The translations under genes and the position numbers were made by a program. From NCBI GenBank assembly GCA_014377495.1, contig JACMPN010000369.1, positions 1 to 5,721 of the forward strand: a DNA stretch of 5,721 nucleotides, read 5' to 3'. Positions 1 through 4,675 of this stretch are shown here, piece after piece. Below the pieces are notes generated by a model. That model ran no database searches. It worked only from the letters and a program-made list of their open reading frames with translations, and was not told the DNA's origin. How positions within the stretch are numbered: position 1 is the first letter of the stretch; every line of letters starts with the position of its first letter. Origin of the DNA: Candidatus Sericytochromatia bacterium (GTDB taxonomy: Bacteria; Cyanobacteriota; Sericytochromatia; JACMPN01).

Positions 1-393
1 CAGGCCCAGCTGTTCGCCAGCCGCTCGGACGTCACCCCGCAGATGATGACCCAGATGATTTTGGGGTTTGCCGAGGAGATGCGCCAGGGGCCGGAACGGG
101 GCTGGCAGGCGGCCAAGTCCCTCCTGGAGATGGCGACCTTTAGCAAGCAATGGCAGGTGCAGGCCCAGATCCAGCTGGAGCGCATTGCCAACGGCACCGA
201 TCTGCCGTCACAGAGGTGCCTGTTGGCCCTCGGCGGCTATCCCTATGCGGCCGAGGTGGACCAGATCGCCCTGCGTCAGCTGCTCAGCGCCCCCAAGATC
301 CGTCCCGCCCTCGAAAAATGGGCGGCCACCCTCGGCCATCCGTTGAAACAGACGGCTCAGAACTTCCTGACGTTCATGACCAGGCGGGACTAG
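1..393 (+). CDS. C-terminal part of an unrecognised helical protein (5' truncated by window edge)
   Basis: The reading frame is open from the first base of the window to a TAG stop at 391-393, giving 130 visible residues; the true start lies upstream. An ATG at 43 exists, but the codons before it are equally open, so I treat this as a partial gene. The visible part looks almost entirely alpha-helical, with alternating hydrophobic and charged residues (for example MILGFAEEM, AAKSLLEMATF, IALRQLLSA). This pattern resembles HEAT- or TPR-like helical hairpins, but no family motif can be recognised. There is no membrane segment. It converges on the minus-strand gene ending at 444, with only 50 bases between the two stops. 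The function is unknown. I am confident that it is coding and have no confidence in a product. Confidence 0.7.
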   Translation, partial: QAQLFASRSDVTPQMMTQMILGFAEEMRQGPERGWQAAKSLLEMATFSKQWQVQAQIQLERIANGTDLPSQRCLLALGGYPYAAEVDQIALRQLLSAPKIRPALEKWAATLGHPLKQTAQNFLTFMTRRD

Positions 394-443
394 CGGCAGC
401 CAATGCGTCCAGACGGCGGGGGCGGGGCTGCAGCGAACGGCGT
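394..443. terminator. Weak hairpin between two convergent genes
   Basis: The 50-base gap between convergent stops contains a 6-bp inverted repeat, GCAGCC at 396-401 with GGCTGC at 426-431. Inside its loop is a small 4-bp hairpin (CGTC 406-409, GACG 412-415). It could act as a bidirectional terminator, but there is no clear T-tract beside the stem on either strand. This is inferred from position and symmetry only. Confidence 0.25.
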
Positions 444-971
444 TTAAGCGTCCGCAAACAGCGCCAATTGCCGTGGGTCGTCAGCCTGGCGCCGCCGGGC
501 CGACGGCGGATCGGCAATCGTCAGCAGACTGTCCGACGGATCGAACGTGACACCATACCGGTCACACCGGTCGTGTCGGCGGACCCACAGGGGTGACGCC
601 GAGCCCAACCAGTCCCGCATCGCCGGCACGCCGCCGGCCATCACCGCCCAGTCCGGCCAGCCCGTCTGCCACTGCAGGCGGACCCGGGCCCGGGTGAGGT
701 GGCGGACGGTCTGCGCCAGGGCCTCTGCCCCCTGACCGCCGTAGCCCGACGCAAACGCCGCCTCGACCAGCCAACAGGCCTCATCGCCGACGAGGACCCA
801 GCCGTGCCGGCGGATCCCGGGCAAATCGTCCTGACACGTCAGTGTGGCCGTCCGGATGCCGCCCAGGCGGAGCCGGGAACGGAGCACCCGTAAGGTATAG
901 ACCGGGTCATGGCCGTCGCCGACGAGGGCCACCGGGTCGACGGCGGGCGTGGGGGGTGGCGTGGCCGTCAT
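444..971 (-). CDS. Hypothetical protein with C-terminal sliding-clamp-like QLALF motif
   Basis: This 175-residue protein belongs to no family I recognise. The N-terminus is proline/alanine-rich and then globular. A YTLRVLRSRL helix (about 25-34) precedes a mixed alpha/beta middle, and a GYGGQGAEAL stretch sits at 77-86. W101, W105 and W108 form a tryptophan-rich patch in WQTGWPDW. The C-terminus is a charged tail with QLALF at 168-172, three residues from the end. QL(S/D)LF is the established consensus for bacterial beta-clamp binding peptides, and a near-terminal position suits such a peptide. This suggests, but does not prove, contact with DnaN. There is no signal peptide or membrane helix, so the protein is probably cytosolic. 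The ATG start overlaps the plsC stop as ATGA (968-971) and has no obvious Shine-Dalgarno of its own, which points to translational coupling. Confidence 0.75.
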   Translation of the reverse strand: MTATPPPTPAVDPVALVGDGHDPVYTLRVLRSRLRLGGIRTATLTCQDDLPGIRRHGWVLVGDEACWLVEAAFASGYGGQGAEALAQTVRHLTRARVRLQWQTGWPDWAVMAGGVPAMRDWLGSASPLWVRRHDRCDRYGVTFDPSDSLLTIADPPSARRRQADDPRQLALFADA

Positions 972-1687
972 GGCCGGGGTGCGTCGGTGGGCAGGACTTT
1001 CATGTCATCCGGCAACAACTCGGCCACGGCCCAAAAGATCTTGTCGTTGACGTATCGCAACTGCTCCTCGATCGGCCAGTCTTCCGGCGGCAGGTAATCT
1101 GCCGGCATCAGGGGTTTGCCGATGCGGGCCTCGGCATGCACCCGGCGTGGCCACCAGGCTCCGGTGGGCAAAATGCGGTGGGTCCCGATGTTGGCGACCG
1201 GCAGGATCGGCACCCGGTAAGTCAGGGCGATGCGGGCCGCACCGGAACGCAGCCGGATGGCGCCCCATTTGCCGGTGTCGTTGCGCGTGCCTTCCGGATA
1301 GACGATCAGTGGCCAGCCATCCCGGAGGATCAGCCCGGCCGTCTCGATGGCACCCAGGTCACCGACGCCCCGCAGGATGGGAAAGGCGCCGGCATTGACG
1401 CAGAACCAGCGCACGACGGGGTACTTGAAAAGTTCGGCCTTGGCCATGAAGGCACCCGGACGCCGCAAGGCCCAGCCAGTCAGCAGGGGGTCCGAGTAGC
1501 TGACGTGGTTGCTGACGACGATCACAGGCCCGCTTTCGGGCATGTTTTCGGTCCCGTGGGTCTCCCAATCGCCCAGCCAGCGCAGGAACCAGCCCGTGTT
1601 GCGTTTGAAACCGTCCCAGAAGGCCGCCACGCGTTCCGGATGGCCGGTCGCTGTCGACCGCGAACTGGGTCCCGTTTCCACCTGCAC
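968..1687 (-). CDS. plsC: PlsC-type 1-acyl-sn-glycerol-3-phosphate acyltransferase
   Basis: This protein of about 239 residues carries all four acyltransferase blocks of the PlsC/LPLAT family. Block I is NHVSYSD (60-66, catalytic H61 and D66). Block II is GAFPILRG (100-107, R106 for substrate phosphate). Block III is YPEGTR (130-135) and block IV is VPILPVANIG (159-168). Family members transfer an acyl chain from acyl-ACP or acyl-CoA to lysophosphatidic acid to give phosphatidic acid at the inner face of the cytoplasmic membrane. The length is typical. Exact acceptor specificity cannot be read, and other lysophospholipid acyltransferases share these blocks. The start is uncertain: GTG at 1687 has GAGGT only 3 nt upstream, while an in-frame GTG at 1681 lies 9 nt from it; the ATG at 1689 is out of frame. 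A terminator upstream implies its own promoter, but none is convincing in 1688-1758. The stop overlaps the next gene's ATG. Confidence 0.92.
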   Translation of the reverse strand: MQVETGPSSRSTATGHPERVAAFWDGFKRNTGWFLRWLGDWETHGTENMPESGPVIVVSNHVSYSDPLLTGWALRRPGAFMAKAELFKYPVVRWFCVNAGAFPILRGVGDLGAIETAGLILRDGWPLIVYPEGTRNDTGKWGAIRLRSGAARIALTYRVPILPVANIGTHRILPTGAWWPRRVHAEARIGKPLMPADYLPPEDWPIEEQLRYVNDKIFWAVAELLPDDMKVLPTDAPRP

Positions 1688-1758
1688 ATTACCTCGGTAC
1701 TAGCGTTGAATGGCTCAAGAATGCCACGGATGGACACGACCGTCTGCATCATCCAATG

Positions 1759-1802
1759 AAAAGCCCCATCCCCGACGGTGCAACACCGCAAGGGATGGGG
1801 CC
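1759..1802 (-). terminator. Rho-independent terminator after the modular annexin-like gene
   Basis: A perfect 10-bp stem pairs 1763-1772 (GCCCCATCCC) with 1792-1801. Its loop contains a second 5-bp stem, CGGTG 1776-1780 with CACCG 1784-1788, closing on a 3-nt CAA loop. Read on the minus strand, the stem is followed directly by TTTT (1762-1759) and then CATT. It lies 30 bases past the stop of the gene ending at 1832 and about 70 bases before the plsC start. It therefore probably ends that transcript and separates plsC from the genes upstream. The U-tract is short, so some readthrough is possible. Confidence 0.82.
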
Positions 1803-1831
1803 GGATGGCCGGCAGGACGTTCGCCGGTCGG

Positions 1832-2887
1832 TCAGTCCTTGAGTTTCTTGTATTGGGCTTCGGAGACGCCGCTGCCCGGCCGCTGGCAAAGAGCGAGGAT
1901 CTCCTGCATCTGGGCACTGGAAAGCTCATCCTCTACCTCATTGAGGTAGCCCATGCTGTCCAGGTGGGACAGCATTTCGCCAAGCTGGCCGGCGCCACGC
2001 CCGGCCACCGCCCGGAACGCCACCACAATGGCTTTCTCGTCGGCGTCGCTGCAATACCCCTTTATCATTTCCCGGATGCACTTGGCCACCGTACTGGGCT
2101 TCAGGTAGGCGACCGTCGACGGGGTGGTGATCGCATTGCGGGCGAAGTCGTCCTCGTCGCCGTAAGAGGCGTCGTCCAGCTGCTTGTCGATGGCGCTCGA
2201 CGACATGTCGGACATCTTGGCTTCGATTTCCGCCATGGTCGGCTCGGCCACCGGTGTATCCTTTCCGGCGACCGGATCGGCCACCGGCTCCGCGACCGGA
2301 TCGGCGACCCTGGTCGGCTTGCCGGCGCGCTTGGTCGGTTTGTGCAGCTCCGCCAGGGCCTGATTCGATGCCGCATCCCCGAGCTGTGCCGACGGACTTA
2401 GCATGGCGATAGCCTTTTTCCAGGTTTCCGGACCAAATCGGCCGTCGGGATACGCCCCGATCATTCCTTGCAACGTCGTGACGGCGGATTTGCCGTCACT
2501 GCTCGCATGCACCCCGAGGGCGATCAACACGTCCGCTGCCAGCGACTCGGCCGCCGCGGCCTTGATCACGCCACGGCCATGCAGGGACTTGAATTCGGCC
2601 ACGACCTTGGTGTCCGGCCGCTGGTATTTGGTCGGGATCTCCAGTTTCTCGGCCGGATGGGTGACCTGTTTGGGTTGTGTGAACACGCCCGACTGCACCG
2701 GGTCGGCAATGCCCGACGTCGTCGACAGGTTGGCCGGAAAGGCCATGGTGAAGGCCGGGCCCACCTCGGTCCGATCAGGCACCCTGAGCTGCATGGGGAT
2801 CCTGGGCGCGACAGCGGTGGCGTCAGCGGCCGGCGTGGGCCCTAGGAACGGGGACGTGAACGGCCCAACGATCAACTTGTCGCCCAA
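1832..2887 (-). CDS. Unrecognised modular protein: peptidoglycan-binding-like motif, VA(D/E)P linker, annexin-like C-terminus
   Basis: The 351-residue protein starts at TTG, chosen because a consensus GGAGGTG lies 7 nt upstream. I do not recognise a full-length family. No signal peptide or membrane helix is seen; the N-terminal 90 residues are proline- and threonine-rich and look disordered. Residues about 105-163 are helical and contain DGRFGPETWKKAI (148-160), which resembles the core of PG_binding_1 repeats (DG-x-FG-x-x-T), although the rest of that domain is a poor match. A low-complexity linker follows, with VADP, VAEP and VADP units at 194-205 and a separate VAEP at 213-216. Residues about 264-335 contain KGYCSDADEKAIVVAFRAV, then a helical GEMLSHLD-to-LNEVEDELS stretch and an ILALC end. 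This order resembles one annexin repeat (KG-x-GTDE-x-AI...L...R), with a two-residue insertion and without the canonical GxGT calcium loop. Peptidoglycan contact and membrane binding are inferences. It lies between the export gene and the terminator, so it may share the export gene's transcript. Confidence 0.8.
   Translation of the reverse strand: MGDKLIVGPFTSPFLGPTPAADATAVAPRIPMQLRVPDRTEVGPAFTMAFPANLSTTSGIADPVQSGVFTQPKQVTHPAEKLEIPTKYQRPDTKVVAEFKSLHGRGVIKAAAAESLAADVLIALGVHASSDGKSAVTTLQGMIGAYPDGRFGPETWKKAIAMLSPSAQLGDAASNQALAELHKPTKRAGKPTRVADPVAEPVADPVAGKDTPVAEPTMAEIEAKMSDMSSSAIDKQLDDASYGDEDDFARNAITTPSTVAYLKPSTVAKCIREMIKGYCSDADEKAIVVAFRAVAGRGAGQLGEMLSHLDSMGYLNEVEDELSSAQMQEILALCQRPGSGVSEAQYKKLKD
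2246..2309 (-). repeat. Degenerate 12-bp tandem repeat encoding VA(D/E)P units
   Basis: On the plus strand, 12-bp units run from 2267 to 2309: GGCGACCGGATC, GGCCACCGGCTC, CGCGACCGGATC and a partial GGCGACC. An isolated further copy, GGCCACCGGTGT, begins at 2246. They encode the tetrapeptide series V-A-D-P / V-A-E-P in the linker of the modular protein. The 12-bp period keeps frame, so copy number could change by slippage without breaking the gene. Confidence 0.75.
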
Positions 2888-3032
2888 GTGGGCACCTCCA
2901 AAAAACGAACGGCTGATACGGAGCAGCAGGCGGGTTCCGGCTGACGGACCACCCGACGGATCACCTGCACACTCTGTTTGTTACCTACCCACCGCACCCA
3001 CTCCCGTAAACGAGCCCCACCCGCGGCGCCCG
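2888..3032 (-). promoter_or_regulatory. Leader of the modular gene: strong RBS and 12-bp direct repeat
   Basis: This 145-base gap follows the export gene on the minus strand. GGAGGTG (2893-2899, minus) is a near-perfect anti-16S match with 7 nt to the TTG start, and it decides that start. Further upstream, two adjacent 12-bp units (2943-2954 GACGGACCACCC and 2955-2966 GACGGATCACCT, plus strand) match at 10 of 12 positions and could be a tandem operator. I see no convincing -10/-35 pair and no terminator with a T-tract here. The gene may be read through from the export gene or have a promoter I cannot recognise. Confidence 0.5.
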
Positions 3033-4337
3033 CTATCGGAATCGGAAAAGGTTGATGATGGCCGCCCCACCGAAGAACAGGCCGGACAGGCCTGACAGAT
3101 CGCCGACGTTCCGGAAGCTGAAGAAACTTTCCGGGACGAAGACGATGTCGTTGGCCCCGATGAGCGGATCCTCGTCATACCGGCCGTTATAGAGGATCTC
3201 GTAGGCATTGGCCGTCTGCACCTCGGCCCGGGCATTGCGACCGGCTCTGGTGATGCGTACCGATTGCAGCCAGGCAGACGGCGCAGGGCCACCGGCGGCG
3301 TTCAGATAGTCACTCAGCCGGTTGCCGGCCCGGTAGGGGACGGCGCCGGGGCGTGAGACCGAGCCATAGACATAGACGACACTCGTCTCCTGCGGGTTGC
3401 GCTGGGAGGGGATGAAGACGATGTCCCCGTCCGTCAGCACGGACGGTGCCGTTTTGGGATCGGCGAGATTGAGCTGGCGCAGGGCGGCAGGCTCGCCGCG
3501 CAGCCCGCCGGGCCAGACCGTCGCCTCACGCAGGGCCCCCTCGCGGTTCGCCCCGCCCGCCAGCTCCAGCAGACTGCTCACCGTGTCACCCTCGGTCAGC
3601 TCGAACAATCCCGGTCGGACCACCTGGCCCAGAAATGCCACACGCCGCACGATCATCGGGACGAGGATGCGATCGCCGGCCCGCAGCTTGGGGTTTTGGG
3701 TCAGGTCCCCGGCATAGGCGAACTGGTACAGATCGACTGACCGCTTGCTCCCGTCCACCGCCGTCACCGTCACCTGGCGCAGGGACCCGTTTTCGGCCAC
3801 GCCGCCCGCCAGTCGCAGCGTCTCCGACAGCCGTGTCTCGGCCGGGATGGTGTAGACGCCAGGCGAATCGACCTGCCCGCTGGCGAACACCTTGATGTAC
3901 CGGGGCTGGACCAGCATGACCATCACCCGCGTCGCTGCCGACCGACGGCTGATCAACTGCTGGAGCTGGCCTTCCAAGGCCCGCGGCGTCGTCCCGGCCG
4001 CCCGCACCTCGCCCAGCCGTGGCAGGTAAATCTTGCCCTGGGGATTGATCGTCACGGGATAGTCCAGATCGCTGTCGCCGCCCCAGAGGTGGACGCTCAG
4101 GCCGTCGCCGGGGCCGAGCTGGTAATCCTCTCCCGGCGTCAGGCCCTCGCTGGCAAAGGGTTGATTGAGTGAGTTGCCGCTCTGCGGACCGAACAGGGTG
4201 CGGGCCCGGGGGGCATTGGCCGCCCCGAGCTGGCCCGTCTGGGTCGCCAGGACCGGCGGGACGGCCTGGGCCACCGCCGGGAGCGCGAGCAAAAGACAGA
4301 CCGGGACCACGAGCGTGGCCTGCAACCATCGCAACAT
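3033..4337 (-). CDS. Periplasmic/outer-membrane polysaccharide export protein with SLBB domains (Wza family)
   Basis: The 434-residue protein starts with a Sec signal peptide (R3, hydrophobic core 7-22, cleavage probably after AQA at 25). A Poly_export domain follows at about 69-148 (DYQLGPGDGLSVHLWGGD, then VTINPQGKIYLPRLGEV). Three SLBB-type beta-grasp domains come next, at about 149-228, 233-311 and 320-403. Each opens with a V-x-GxVxxPG strand-turn (VFASGQVDSPGVY, AFLGQVVRPGLF, VYGSVSRPGAV) and includes an L..AGG helix end, and each ends in a D-x-I-x-VP or FIP strand. A hydrophobic, Gly-rich tail (404-434, ending NLFRFR) could form the outer-membrane helix seen in Wza. Family members form the ring through which capsule or exopolysaccharide leaves the cell. 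The lipobox cysteine of classical Wza is absent; C14 lies inside the signal core. The ATG start has GAGGAGG 6 nt upstream. No Wzc, flippase or glycosyltransferase gene is in the window. Confidence 0.93.
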   Translation of the reverse strand: MLRWLQATLVVPVCLLLALPAVAQAVPPVLATQTGQLGAANAPRARTLFGPQSGNSLNQPFASEGLTPGEDYQLGPGDGLSVHLWGGDSDLDYPVTINPQGKIYLPRLGEVRAAGTTPRALEGQLQQLISRRSAATRVMVMLVQPRYIKVFASGQVDSPGVYTIPAETRLSETLRLAGGVAENGSLRQVTVTAVDGSKRSVDLYQFAYAGDLTQNPKLRAGDRILVPMIVRRVAFLGQVVRPGLFELTEGDTVSSLLELAGGANREGALREATVWPGGLRGEPAALRQLNLADPKTAPSVLTDGDIVFIPSQRNPQETSVVYVYGSVSRPGAVPYRAGNRLSDYLNAAGGPAPSAWLQSVRITRAGRNARAEVQTANAYEILYNGRYDEDPLIGANDIVFVPESFFSFRNVGDLSGLSGLFFGGAAIINLFRFR

Positions 4338-4445
4338 CGACGACCTCCTCGGGGAAACAGTGGGGCACAGCGTTCCGTCTTTACAGCCTAGGACCGCGCC
4401 CTTGCCTTCCCTGCGGGCAGACTCACCAAGTCCGCCGGATCGCCG

Positions 4446-4462
4446 TTGGCCAAATCGGCCAA
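4446..4462. promoter_or_regulatory. 17-bp palindrome TTGGCC-N5-GGCCAA, possible operator
   Basis: Perfect 6-bp arms, TTGGCC (4446-4451) and GGCCAA (4457-4462), flank AAATC. It lies in the intergenic region, within the leader of the export gene if that gene's promoter is at 4561-4589. Symmetric sites of this size often bind dimeric regulators, but no regulator gene is present and only one copy is seen, so this is a suggestion. Confidence 0.3.
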
Positions 4463-4495
4463 GCCTCGAAAATTAGTGTTCCCTTAATCCGGAGC

Positions 4496-4530
4496 GCCCC
4501 GCCTCCCCGAGCCGGGAACGGGAGAGGGGC
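4496..4530. other. GC-rich hairpin in the export gene leader
   Basis: A two-part stem can form: outer GCCCC (4496-4500) with GGGGC (4526-4530), inner CTCCC (4503-4507) with GGGAG (4520-4524). Neither side carries a T-tract, so it is not a standard terminator. If the export gene is transcribed from the candidate promoter to its right, this structure lies in a leader of about 215 nt and might affect translation or RNA stability. Confidence 0.35.
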
Positions 4531-4549
4531 ATAAATCGCGCCGCATCTC

Positions 4550-4607
4550 TAATGCGCTGCATTAAAATCCCGCTTAACCGGCATTTGAAGAAAGTTTCGG
4601 TTAATGC
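4550..4607. repeat. Cluster of inverted repeats built on TTAATGC/GCATTAA in the divergent promoter
   Basis: TAATGC-GCT-GCATTA at 4550-4564 is a perfect 6-bp-arm palindrome. A third copy of the half-site, TTAATGC, is at 4601-4607, complementary to GCATTAA at 4559-4565. Between them, TTAACCG (4574-4580) and CGGTTAA (4598-4604) form a separate 7-bp inverted repeat with a 17-bp spacer. Together they overlap the candidate minus promoter and end 4 bases before the plus-strand TATAAT. They look like binding sites for one or two regulators of both divergent genes. Confidence 0.5.
4561..4589 (-). promoter_or_regulatory. Candidate minus-strand promoter for the polysaccharide export gene
   Basis: On the minus strand, TTCAAA (4584-4589) is followed after exactly 17 bases by TTTAAT (4561-4566), which match sigma-70-type -35 (4/6) and -10 (5/6) boxes. 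Transcription would begin near 4554 and leave a leader of roughly 215 nt before ATG 4337. The boxes overlap inverted repeats (4550-4564 and 4574-4604), consistent with regulated initiation. It is predicted from sequence only. Confidence 0.45.
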
Positions 4608-4611
4608 TGCC

Positions 4612-4617
4612 TATAAT
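4612..4617 (+). promoter_or_regulatory. Perfect TATAAT -10 box for the lipoprotein gene
   Basis: TATAAT matches the sigma-70 -10 consensus exactly and is rare in such GC-rich DNA. The nearest TTGA-type -35 (TTGAAG, 4585-4590) is 21 bases away, too far for normal spacing. The promoter may therefore rely on an activator or a near-extended -10 (TG at 4608-4609, one base off the ideal position). A start of transcription near 4624 would exclude the upstream ATG at 4604 and favour translation from 4676. Confidence 0.55.
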
Positions 4618-4675
4618 TCAGTTGAACAAGCGCCACACGGTGGTGCGGGTGCGATTGGGCAAGGGGGCACAGGGG

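Larger units (their letters stand above)
4338..4675. other. Divergent intergenic region between export gene and lipoprotein gene
   Basis: This 338-base gap has no supported gene. From left to right it holds: the export gene's RBS (AGGAGGT on minus, 4343-4349); a stretch to 4445 in which I see nothing; a palindrome at 4446-4462; a GC hairpin at 4496-4530; an AT-rich segment (about 4531-4620) with candidate divergent promoters and inverted repeats; and the lipoprotein leader with a candidate RBS, AAGGGGG at 4661-4667, 8 nt before ATG 4676. The AT-rich segment contrasts sharply with the GC-rich surroundings, as expected for a promoter region. Confidence 0.7.

Noticed and set aside
682..695. 14-bp perfect palindrome ACCCGGGCCCGGGT
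   Set aside because: It lies inside the coding region of the unknown gene and is expected by chance from Arg/Ala codons in GC-rich DNA. No second copy was noticed.
1688..1758. Promoter for plsC between the terminator and its start
   Set aside because: A promoter is expected here, but no -35/-10 pair with acceptable spacing could be found, so none is annotated.
842..1759. Plus-strand open frame of 305 codons antisense to plsC
   Set aside because: It is a high-GC shadow frame: its protein is low-complexity in G, R, P and H and has no motif, while the opposite strand carries all four PlsC blocks.
2403..3095. Plus-strand open frame of 230 codons opposite the modular gene
   Set aside because: It spans the gap and runs into the export gene end, and its composition is unstructured. 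The minus frame has a strong RBS and coherent domains.
3586..4368. Minus-strand open frame of 260 codons overlapping the export gene
   Set aside because: It is the same strand in another frame, and its product is Arg/Gly/Pro-rich. The SLBB frame is unmistakable.
4604..4675. Earlier ATG at 4604 as start of the lipoprotein
   Set aside because: It lies upstream of the TATAAT box, has no good RBS, and would put 24 residues with several arginines ahead of a clean lipoprotein signal.
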